From contig NC_081822.1 of NCBI RefSeq assembly GCF_030704535.1, positions 10,347,001-10,411,000 of the forward strand: a stretch of DNA of 64,000 nucleotides. The letters are read 5' to 3'. Both the position numbers and the translations under genes were made by a program. Source of the DNA: Vitis vinifera (Eukaryota > Streptophyta > Magnoliopsida > Vitales > Vitaceae). The notes under the pieces are model-generated. The model did no database searches and was not told where the DNA came from. It saw nothing but the letters and a program-made list of their open reading frames with translations. Below are positions 22,401-34,400 of this stretch, in pieces. The stretch's first letter is position 1. Each line of letters opens with the position of its first letter.

Positions 22401-25400
22401 TTTTCTCAAACACCTTATAAGCTGAGCCCAAATCCCCCCCACTCTTCACAGACATATCAACAATCAATGCACACCTAACACACATATCAGCCTCAAACAT
22501 CTAGTCTTCACCAAAAACCCATATATTTCTCCCTAACCGACACATGATCCGCATTTGAACAAACCCAAATCATGGCCACAGAGCAATACTTGTTCATGTA
22601 AACTCCAATAAAGCATATCAAAAAATGTCAAAATTGCTTGCAACTCCATATTGTCATTTGCAAAACATACACTCCATGTAATCACATCTCTCTTTCTCTC
22701 CCATTTCCTTAAAAATCAACTTAGTCATTGCTAACTTGCCACATTTGGAGTAAACCCTAGCCATTGGCATCCGACCACCATTGTCATCATTCTCGCTGCA
22801 GCTCAGCTCCATTGGAGAAACGCACGCTACGTTGTTAGAAATCTTGAACATCATGGATTTGGCAAGCTCTTTCATATCAAAGTCCCACTAAAACCCTAAA
22901 TTTCAGGTTTGAGAAAGCTCCACGGCTTCGAATCAGGGAGATTCCAGCAAAGATAAAGCAGCATGGAGAGAAAGAGTGAACTTGAAAATGCTTCTGTTTG
23001 GTTTCTCTTTCTACAATGTGATTTCAAACAGTGTTTCTCTCTCCGTAAGTGGTTTAAATCTCTGTTTTTTTATTAAAAAAAATGGAAAATGGAAAAAGAT
23101 AATGAAGAAGATGAATGGTAAATAAAGGTGTTGAAAAAATAAACAGAAACGACATCATTCTATGTTTAAAAAAAAAAAGATACCTATCAAAAAAAAAATG
23201 TTCAAAAAAATAAAGATATTTTTTGACATTTTAACTTTCTATTCAAGACTTTTAATGGCCAACAGGAAACAAACTTTGACAATGGATGTTAGTGTAATTT
23301 CAAAAACCTAAGGGACTAAAGTGTAATTGTCAGTCAGTGGGTGTCCGTATAATTTTCCCTAATAATAATAATAAAACTTGAAATTCTTAAAACAGATAAC
23401 TTGACAGCTTTTATTTGATTAAATATGTGTATCATGCTTAATGATCACATCATATCATGTCAATTTTTGTTTCCTCATAAAAGACAGGTCGAAAATTTTA
23501 GGAGACCATTTGAAAAGTGTTACATGTTGAAAGCTACATGCAACAAGAGTGTAGCTCAACATGTTAAAAAATCATTCAAAGATGTCAAAATGCAACAAGC
23601 AGGCTTGAAGGAATGGCACAATAATCATACTTGTTCTTCATCAACATCATACATAAAAGCAAACAATGCACTTCAAAAGGTGAACCCTGGTCCCAATTTG
23701 CTTGACAGCTTTGAAGCAGAGATCCAGAGGAGCTACTTTTACTATACAACATTCAAACTTTGATCCATAGTCACCAATTAGGTAAGTCCAAACAAAAATC
23801 AACCGCAAAACCAGATCTACAAAAATGATGAAATATCTTAATTTCTTAATGGCCAGATCAAAGTCAAAGGAAAATGGTATTTAACAAAAACGCTCAACAT
23901 GGGGCCTGGAGGTCCGAGGAGGCAAGCTTCAAACTACCACTAATTGCTATGACTTCAAAAATTTACCTAAAAGGACCTATTGACTCTAAGATTGGAAGTT
24001 GTATATCAAATTAGAAAATCTAACCACTCAAGACTAACATCTATTTGTATTTTAGTAAAACAACACTTCTTCTGACAAGCACACCAAGATTTTGTTTTAG
24101 CAGTTATTAGCATGAATTATACTGCTCTAGACCTTGTCTCTAGCAAAATTTCACAAAGCCAACTAGTCTTGAACTAGAGCCAGCAAACATCAAGACATAA
24201 TGGAGCTCCCATCATTTTAATTATGGAACAAAAATGGCACAACAAGGATGTGGTGATGAAAAGGTTGACAACAGGTTCATGAATCAATTATTCAGAAGCC
24301 CAACAAACAAATCTTTAAATCACCTTTCCATTTTTTTTTTTAATTAAGATCACAATACCTCTAGCAGGCACAGAAGAGCAATAAAAAAGACGAAACAAGG
24401 TTGTAGTTGGACCCATCCCCTTTAACCCAAGTTCTCTTGAAGCAGGGTATTGGTATGTCTCACCAATACTCTACATCCAGAACCAACCTATATACTAGTT
24501 TTGCTACCAAAGAGGCTTAGACTAGAATACGTCATTGGATTATCTAGGCAATGTGATATCTAAAGGCATACAGAAAGAGAATAAAAGGAAGCCGAGCTGA
24601 CATCTGAAGCATGAATATCAAAAACCTAGCTAAATCATGTCAACGGCCTCAGTAAGGAGGTCTCAAACACAAAAAATATCATGATCAGAAAAACTACTCA
24701 CTAAACGAAATGAAAAAAGATGACCATTAAATGACATTTGAAAATATACACAAAGTGTGCACCCACACAACAACATTCCAAAGGCTAAGCTACCATTGAA
24801 AACAAAATGGTGCAAGATCTTAGCCGATCCAATTGTATACCATCTTGTCATCAAAGGCGGAAAATTATTTTTCGATCATGATTTGTCATCAAGGTACATG
24901 TATATTAAATAGGCTGCTAATATGGAACTAAATTGTAATATCCAAAATTTTCCATGATCAAAATGTCAACTAAATCTTTCCAGTGAAGATGAATGCCTGA
25001 CATCATTGAATGATTGCATTCATGTTTCCTATTGATACTACAAATATCTTAGGAGGGACCCAATGTTTAATTATAAGGAAAACAAGCCATGTGTTGTCTC
25101 ATACCATGTGCTTAAGTACTCAAACTCAACATTTTGTTACCTAGAGGCAGGTTCCTTTTCCAGGGTTCTAGGGAGTGATTGGTAAAGGACCTAATCCTCA
25201 GCACTTTGCTTGAAGTAATCACCTGCAAACTCAAACCCGCTTTTTCATGCTTCACAGCCCGAGAAGTTACCACCCATCAAGCAGTGGCCCCTCAAACTCC
25301 AGATTTTCACTCCTCTAATGCAAGCACCCAAAATAGAATGTTACATCTTTCCAATAAAATAAATAAATAATAGAGAGAGGAAAAGAAAAATAAGTGGATG

Positions 25401-28400
25401 TGTACTTAACATGAATGGTATATTGTGGAGAGAATGAGTTTCTTATGTGAATTTCAAAAACCATTACTTTCACTGTAAATAGACAAAACAATTAAGAACA
25501 GACACAATTTTTTTTTTTTATCAGTAAAATAAGTAGTTTTTAGCTGCTAATTTTAGTAGGTAAGACAGTGCTCAAGCACAGAAACCTTGAAGACAGATCT
25601 GCATTAAAGTCCTGATAAATATTATCAAATACGCTACTAGCAATTTCCAGTAGTTTACTCATTATCTTATATATGAGCAAGTGACACGTCCAATGTTGAA
25701 TAAACTGCAGTTACTGATCATTAAAGTGATTATGAAGTAATTTAGATTCAGGCATGCTGATGAAATAGAAAGGACAATTTAAAAGTAAATTGTTGATCTA
25801 ATAAGAAACAGCAGAATAAGTTCACAGACCATAGCAAGCTAGTTATCATGTCCAACAAAACATACCAAAATTTGCTTTTATAATACAATGTTAGAGTACA
25901 TTACAATAATAAGAATAAACTTTCATTTGAAAAAGGCAACAAAAACACATTTATAGGTTTATCTGGCTCAGCTTCTAGAATGATCAGGCAAAGTTGGACA
26001 GCTATGTTAAGGTTGTAAAACAAAATTAAAAGAGAGCAAGGTGAAAGTGGGGTGGGATGGGGTGGAGAGTATACACATAAGCTGCAGCACAAAGGGATGC
26101 AAATTGCATCAAAGCCAAATAAACAGACAGGAAGGGACATTTGACTGGTGCAAAAACCACAAGAAGATAAACGCCATTAGAAGAGAGCCAATGCCTAATA
26201 TCAATATAATAGAACCTTTATAGACAAGAAGAGTTCAGCACCAAGGGCACACCCTTAATAAAATATTACCTCGCCATTTTCTGGTTGTAGTTCTGCAATA
26301 ATATCCTTCACTAGATCCTCTCGGTTACCAAAAACCCACTCACTACAAATAGAGAAGACAAATTTGATAAGTTTTCAGATGCTAGAGAATGTCAGAACTG
26401 ACAGAAAGGCACATGATTACTGCAGCATATCTCAGATAAAGTGATGCAAGTATGGAATAGGTTCGTGAAAATTGGATGAATAGAAAAAAGCCTAGTTCTC
26501 TTTCGGTGGAAGAATAACATTAATTTAGTCTTGCTTGCCTAATATTCCCAGTTAATTCCTCTCTTTGTACAAGATTTCATTGACAATGGCAATGAAGATT
26601 GAGAAAATGCATAGGGATTTTCTTTACTCATGGACTGGAGAGGTAAAAAGAGATTATCTCATTACTTAGGATTTAGGGTACAAGTCCAAAGTTGAAGGGA
26701 GTTTGGGGTTCGGGAAGATTTCATTGAGAAGGGCCCTCTTAAGAAAGTGACCTTGGAGGTTTCCTAGGGAAGATGCTAAATTTTGGCATAAGGTAATATT
26801 AAGTATCTATAGAATACACCCCCCAATGTTTGGATGACAACATTCTAGTCAAGTAGACGCATCAATGCCATGGTTGCATGGGTTTTCCAAGATTCACCAA
26901 ACATACTCATGTTGTGGTGGGTGATGGGGCAAGGATTCATTCTTGGAAAGACTTGTGGTGGAGGAATCAACCTCTAAGCTCTCAATTTCCAAATTTTCTC
27001 ACAATTGAGACAATTAATAATACTCCTATCTCATCTATATTCCATATCTCTTTACCTTTTTCTTAGACCCTTAACTTTCATCAAAACCCTATTGATTTGA
27101 AGATAAAGAATCTTGAAAGACTCATATCCTCTTGTCATTGTCTGTCTCTAACATGAGAGCTTAGTAATTATCTTCTTCAAGCTTATTTACATTCAAATTG
27201 TTACTTTTAACCCTATCCAATCTATCAACTCCTATTCATTTCTCTCCAACAAAATTCATATGGAATTCTAAAGCCCCATCTAAGGTCAAGGGTTTCATGT
27301 GGCTAGTGGCCAACAAAAAGGTCAATATCCGTGACTTGCTACAAGTGAGACCTCCTTCCAAAGCCCTTAGTCCTGACCGTTACAATATGTGTATGAAGAA
27401 TGAAGAATTGATTAATCACCTTTTTTTTACACTCTTTGATGATTTTGAGGCTATGGCACAGACTATTCAAACTAAGGAGACTTGATTGGATTCTTCTTAG
27501 GGGCATAAGTGACATGATGACCATTTCCTTTAGGGGTTTGGGAAGTACAGTCAAAGGCAAAATTCTATGGCAAATTGCTTGTCACACTAATTTAGATAGT
27601 ATGAAAAGAAACAAATGCAAGGAGTTTTTAGGACATGAGGAAAACTATAAAGCCAATAGAAGACCTAATTTATTTCTATTCCTCCTTCTGGACTTTAACA
27701 ACCATAGTTGTCAAAGGTACTCCTCTCAATGTTATTCAACTCGATTGAAATTTGATGCGTAGTTCAAAAGGGCTAAAATAGAAAAGTATATAGCAAAGTT
27801 TTGGTCCCTTTTTCCATTTGTATTGATCCCTAAAAAGAATAGAGTCGTTTTTCCTTTGTATAGTGGCATGTGGTACTATATTGAGGTGTATGTCTTGTTT
27901 GTATATGGGAGAAAACTCATTCATCTATTCTTTTGATCAATTTGTATATTTGGGATTCCTCATCCTTTGCACATACTTTTAAATCCTTATTAGTGAATAT
28001 TTTGTTTCTAATAGAACAATTTTAAAAAGGGGTAGATTCATTTAAGACAATTGCTAGTAAGGAAAATGAGTGATTTAAAAGCTTTGTGGGGTTTTAAAGG
28101 CATTGGTCCATGCATATGAACTATATTATAAGTTAAAATTAGCAAATAACATTTTCTTTTTTTATTTGTGTAAATTATCAAATAACCTTTGTTTTGATCA
28201 GGTTATCTGCTTAGGGAAGGATTTCTCATCGTTCTCTCATTTACTTTGTTATTGAAAATGTTTTTTTTTTTCCTAATAAAAAAAGATATGCCATTAGCTA
28301 GTCCTCCCTTGCATAAACACACAATTCAAATCTTTTTTAAAACAAAATGTCATAGAAAAGGCATTAAGGATTTTCAAGGCAAGACTCTTTGGAGGATAGC

Positions 28401-31400
28401 ATGTCTCTCCTTGTTGTGGATTGTGTGGAGAGAGAGGAACGCTAGGATTTTCGAGGATACTTGGAGGACGCCAAAGTTGATGTGGGATTTCGCTTCAGTT
28501 CTATGTTTCTTTTTGGACTTATCGTATAGACATTTTTAAACCATATCCTTTAAGTGTAATTCAAGTTAGTTGGTTGTTGATTTGTACACCCTAGGGTTGG
28601 GTCTACAGGGTCTAGGTTTGTTATATGTGTATAGGTCATTTGTCCTTTTTGTATAACCCTCCTTGTTTAGTGGAGGTTTACTCAATTTTTGGTCAAGTTT
28701 GTACATCCATCTCATGTTTGTCTCTTTTAATACAATTGTTCATTTGGGTCTACAGGGTCTGGGTTAGTTATATGTGTATAGGTCATTTGTCCTTTTTGTA
28801 TAACCCTCCTTGTTTAGTGGAGGTTTACTCAATTTTTGGTCAGGTTTGTACATCCATCTCATGTTTGTCTCTTTTAATACAATTGTTCATTTCTAATCAA
28901 AAGAAAAAAAGAAATGAAAAGGCATTTAGGAAAAGAATGGACACTATACCTTGTACAATAAATTTGAGTATGAGGACGTAAGAACTTTGGAACTTTCACA
29001 AAAGCCTCAAAGTTATTAGATGCAAGAGGTGCATCACTTGGCCCTGCATAAAACAAGAAAGCCATATGAGAAGATCTAAAGCGGATTACAATAAGCAACC
29101 ACATTAAAAATGAAATAGTGGCTGAGACAAGGCGACAGTAAAAAGAAGTAAAAGTTCAAGAAGTTGTAGCGTTCTAACTGATTTCTAGTCCATTGCAAGC
29201 TGCTCAAAGGAGCATTGCCATTGTCAAGAAAATGCACCCATAAACATCTCCATACAAATATTAGAAGTAATTAAGTTAATCAACATAGTTAATATATTGA
29301 TTTCAAATCTTATTATAGAGTCCATCCAAACTGCTCAAAGGACCAATAAGGCAGGAAACAAAGCCAATATTTGTTCTGATCTGAGCTGCTCATAAATGGC
29401 CTTATTCACTTGCAACAGTTATGCAAATTTATCAGTTGTTTAAATGAGGAGCAACAATAAACACACAAGCATAGTATATATACTCTGGGATTTCACTACA
29501 ACTTTTCTCCTGCACAATAGGTGCAATAAGTACTACTACCTCTCTTATCTTATCCATAAATGAAAAAGAAGAACTAAAAAAATCAAAGTAAGGAATGCAT
29601 AAAGATAGAGACCTATTTTTTGCTCTTACTTTTTGAATCAAATGAACTTGAGACACTTTAAAGATTAGTGGATCTCCATCTTAGTGAATCTTCTAATCAG
29701 GCCAGATACAGAATATAAACTGACTCACTTATTGGACAAAGAATTGGTACGAATTTCATGCATGGGGAGTGCAAGAAATGACCTGTTGAGTTGTTGACTA
29801 CAAGAGCCAGGGTTCAGAGTCCAGTGCGACAAATTCCCCTTGTGAAGACCAGAATAATGCAAGACAGTAATACAAACAGAGTTTTGACCTAAAAATGGAA
29901 GGGAGCTGTAACTAATCATAACAGCATATTAGAGAGGAGGCATTTGATTCTTACCGCTATAATAAGTAGTTAGAATACGAGCATCACGAGCATAAGCCTG
30001 AACCTCGCAAGCCATGTTGCGTATGTTATCAAAGTGTTCCAGGTTCAGAGGCTGGTCAAAGGAATAGCATACCCATCAGCTAATCAAAATCATAATGTAA
30101 AATGCAACAGCTTGCATTAAGTAATAACACTGGTCAACAGAAAAATACATTGATGGTGATAAACAAGAAAGGGATTATTGTGTTGTCCATGAAGGTAATG
30201 AGAGGCTCATCTCTTACAGCACTATTTTAAGGTTTCTACAAATAAATGACTATTTTTTCTGCAGTGATACAATAGACCTGCAAGATCATCCTGAAACCTC
30301 ATCTTTTGCATACACATACTACAGATAAAGCTTCCCACCAATTTGCAGCAGCCTTTCATACCTCATCCCACAAGTAAAAGTATGCTTTCTTCCAATGAGT
30401 CTTTGTCTTTAAGGTCTCAATTTCTCTCTGCAAGTAATCCTTTTCTGCACCACTGATGTTGCACATCAAAATGCAGCAAAAAAACATCAGTAACCATTTC
30501 TAATTAATCAGAAACAAGCAAGACTGGACAATAACTGTATACCCAGGCACTACTTGACTATATGGTACAGCATATGCTGCAAGTCGTGGGTCTGAAAAAT
30601 ATTCATCTGACTTTGGATGATGAGCTACAACAGCCAAGAATGAAAAAAAAAAAAAATGCATCAGAATCAGCAAGTACATCTTCTGAAGCAGTTCACTTCA
30701 AACCACAAACTGAAGCCATTAAAAAGCAGGGTACTACTACAAGCAATCAGTGAAGTTTCTAGCAGAACAATGCATAATTTCAATGAGAATCACTAAATTA
30801 CCTGGCCATGGACAGGTGTATGTCAAAACACGCATGCCATCACCCCATCTGCAAAAATAAGGGCTAATTCTATATTGAAGAAGCCACTTAAAATGATGAT
30901 CCAATGCCTCATACCACTCATCAGTCCCATGTTCAACACCAAATCTATCTTCAATGACGGTATCAGATATCTTGAAATATAATTAAAGAAGCAGCCACTC
31001 AACTAGATATTACAGAATAACAACTGAAAACATGTAACCATAGCATTTCAGTCATGATATTGGGAATAAGATACCAACAGACACATGGTGTTCTGAAACA
31101 TTCACCATCATCCTCCATGTGAGAAACATAAGAAACCTGCCTGTTTTAATGGATTAGGAAGTTAAAGAAGAAGAAACTTTCTCAACGGCATACCTAAATG
31201 TGAGATAAACATATACATACTTGCCATCTTATTTTTAGTTTTCCACAAAACAAAATTAAAGTAAACCTAAAAGAATTCAACATAATAAAACAAAGACTAA
31301 GTCATATGAAGCAAACAATCCACTAATCTATGGCTAAGTCACATTAATAAAGCAAAATATTAATTAACTGCATTACATAGATGAGGAGGAAACAACACTT

Positions 31401-34400
31401 AGAAACAAACTGGAGTACAATTTATGTATTTTAGGAAAATTGGACATCCCTACAATTTGTTCAAAAGCAATGTGTCATAGGTTTTCCAGAGGAAAAAACA
31501 ATTCCAATTTTCCAATATAGAATTGCACAAGAATGAGGATACACCAAATACAGCAGGAAGCGAAGGTGTCAATGGAAGAACAAAATTCCATACTGTCAAA
31601 CTCAACTTCATGCGTACTGAGAGGTCTGAAATAGCATCTTCATCCATCATATCAACTGGATGACCATCTGAAAAGAACTCACAAAATGAAGGTGACTGAA
31701 AAATGCTTCTTAAAGTCGTGGTGGCAGATTTCACTCTTTCTACCTAAAAAACCAAATGCCAATGGGAATAGCTAGTTAAGTAAAAATAAAATAACATAAA
31801 ACCCAAGGTTAAGCAGAAGGGTGAAAATTTATTAAATGTTTAGTTACAGAAACCCACAACTTCATCCAATGGTTTTCCATCAATCGGCTCTACAATTTCA
31901 AGGAAGTTCTTAAGTTCACTGTATAGTTGACGCCTCTCAGCTTTGCCCAGGCACTTTGCTCGAGATCTGTAATTGGGTCAGAGTTAAATGTATAAAACTC
32001 CATTCCTGTATCTTTAAACATAGAATTTAATGGAGTAATAATTAATAATTCAGAAGCAATTCAAGAGTAGAGAAAACAACAGTCAGGAGTTTTTGAAACA
32101 ATTTAAACACTACAAGAAGAAAAACAGTATAATATTTAACTGAAGAAAGAGAATAGACAATCACTCTGCATCGGCTTTTGTAGCAGTGATGATGAGCTCC
32201 CCTTCATACTGACCAGGGGGTTGCGTACTCGGAACATCTATAGAAACCCAAATTGCTGTTGTTTCTCTGCATCGAATAAATAAATAAAACATCTCAATAA
32301 CAGGAATAAGAAGACATCAGTCATTGTTCAGACCACTTAAACACCAAAATAGCCAATATAAATATAAAATAAAATAAAAAGTCAGCAACATGGAATATAC
32401 CCTGGAAGTAGGCTTATTTGACTAACTGGCAGATCCAAGGGTACAAGAGCATCTGGAACACCTAAAATGGACACCACCCGCCGCAACTTCAATGATTCTC
32501 CAACAACCAACCTGTCCAGAACCAATATCAGCAAAAACATCAACTAAAGTGATAAGTCATAAAACAGCACTTAGAGCAACATGCCTTCAAGTAACTAACC
32601 TATCACCAGAAGGTGAGCACAGGTCACTACACTGAACCTGTACAGCCCCACCAGAACCACCCCAAGAAACTTTCGGACGCATAGCAATTTGAACGCTTTC
32701 TCTCTCATTTCTAGCCGCAAGAAGAGTTACCTTCAAAGTAAACCAAACTTATGAGGATAGAGAAATATAGGACATACAGCATGATACACACTAAAACAAC
32801 ATCAAGAAAGTCATTAACACTCTAGCATGTCAAGCAGGGCTTATAATTTGCTTATCTTGACAACCTGCCTTAGTATTCCTGGCTATGATCAATTACATGG
32901 GAGGAAAACATGCACAAGATTTTCTAAAATGAAAAATCACTGATTTGTACACTCTATTCAAATCTTAATAAGCGGTCAGCAAAGGGGGAAAAAAGGAAGG
33001 GATCTCGAATTCTCTTGGTTTTCCATGGAAAATATGAAAGAAAATAGAACATAATGAAAATTATGTTAAAAAGTTATAATTTTAAATTGTTCATTTTAAA
33101 TATGAGGGAATAAAATCAAAGAACAATCAAAGGAAAATTTTACTGGACCCAAACTTATTTTTTATGCTTACTTTTTTTCATTTCCCTTATTATTTCCATT
33201 TTTAAAAAACTCACTTTTCATACTCCAAATGGAACCATATTCTTCACAAAACTAGGGAAAAGTGTCTAGAACCTCTATTGCACCCACATAAAAGGGTACA
33301 GCCATCCATTCATATTCCGTTATCTCATCAAGAATTAGTTGAATGTAAAAATAAATTAAATGTTAGGTTATTTCATTAAAAAGGAAACTTCAAAATTCAT
33401 TTCTCTAATAATAGACAGATTTCTGTAGGGGTTTTGATCTCACAAGGGGAGGGAAGTGTTTGTTTGGCATGGATTCGAAGTCCTTCTAAATCTTCGTTGA
33501 GGACGAAGGTCATTTGGTTAGAAATTTTCTAGAGAGAGGGAAAGGCTTCTCCAATTAGATAAGATTCAGAGATTTGACTTTGTCGTAGTTGTTGGAAGGA
33601 GTGGAGTTTGGTTGCTAAGAGGAAAATAGGAAATAGTTTTGCAAAGTTTGGGAGGAAGAAAGGAGGGGATATGTATTAGAGCAATGCGGTAATGGGGTAG
33701 AGAGGTTCATCAATGATTTGTTAGCTCTGTGGATGCAAGGAGGTTTGATCTAGTTTTCCTACAAGGTAAGGACCTCCTTGAGGTTGGGTAACTCTCGTCG
33801 TAAAGCTTCATTGTCTTGGGGTAGTCTCAACCTCTCAAGAGCCAAAGGGTGAATTCTTGTTAAAAAGGTTGGTAGTGGAAAGTAGCAAGATAGCTCCTCC
33901 TCCTTCCAACAAGTCATTCACAGACAAGGCGAAAAAGGCTTGAGGTGTAATGGGAGATGCGGCATAGGTGCAACTGAGGGATAAGGAGGTTAATCTTAGA
34001 GAGTAGACCTTTGTAGCATTGTTGAGTGGGTAGACAAAGGAGAGTTCTCAGATTTAACTCCTAATTTGTTGGCTTTGAAGAGAAAGGTTGTTCATAATTG
34101 ACATTTGAAAGGTGGGGAAAGGTTATCCTTGCTTGGGCATTCCCTCATCTTACTTGATTTTGATGAAGCCTTTGATACGCAATCACTACTTATTAGAGGA
34201 TTAAGCAATGAGGACAAATTTTAGTTTCTAAAGAGATAGGTGCTAAAAGGAGGGTACTTTCAAAACAACATGTGAAGGAAGTGTGGATGACAATAGTGGG
34301 GCGTCCATTGCACTTGAGGGATAAGGAGTTGTTTAAAAATTTTGGAGATTGATGTGATAGTTTTGTTGCAATGGATGAAGACAATGTTCTTAATCACAAT

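Larger units (their letters stand above)
21011..23360. mobile_element. 2.35-kb gene-capturing TIR element in intron 12 of the GH123-like gene
   Basis: The left end AAGGAAAAATTACATGGACA and the reverse complement of the right end (AGGGAAAATTATACGGACAC) are similar. The inverted similarity covers about 80 bp, with blocks 'caattacactttagccccttagg' against 'ctaagggactaaagtgtaattg' and 'aaattacactaacaccc' against 'ggatgttagtgtaattt'. Flanks on both sides are (aat)n, giving an apparent 9-bp target duplication (aataataat) that the repeat makes ambiguous. Inside is no transposase but a minus-strand PPR gene fragment (21960-22890). It is spliced out harmlessly between exons 26342-26270 and 20506-20333. 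The superfamily is uncertain; long TIRs and a 9-bp duplication suggest Mutator-like. Confidence 0.85.

Noticed and set aside
21995..22540. Regularly spaced repeats as a CRISPR-like array
   Set aside because: The units are contiguous tandem copies of coding-derived DNA without unique spacers, in a plant genome.
28625..28981. 118-aa frame with two identical halves
   Set aside because: Produced by the tandem duplication of a LINE 3' UTR, not a repeat protein.
31450..31543. Continuation of exon 6 of the GH123-like gene to 31450
   Set aside because: Family-like sequence stops at VFG; the GGT|GTATCC donor joins in phase to ISDTVIED in the next exon.
31854..31857. Alternative donor GTTGTGG|GTTT for GH123 exon 5
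   Set aside because: It would shift the frame of exon 6; the donor GTT|GTGGGT at 31858 keeps the frame.
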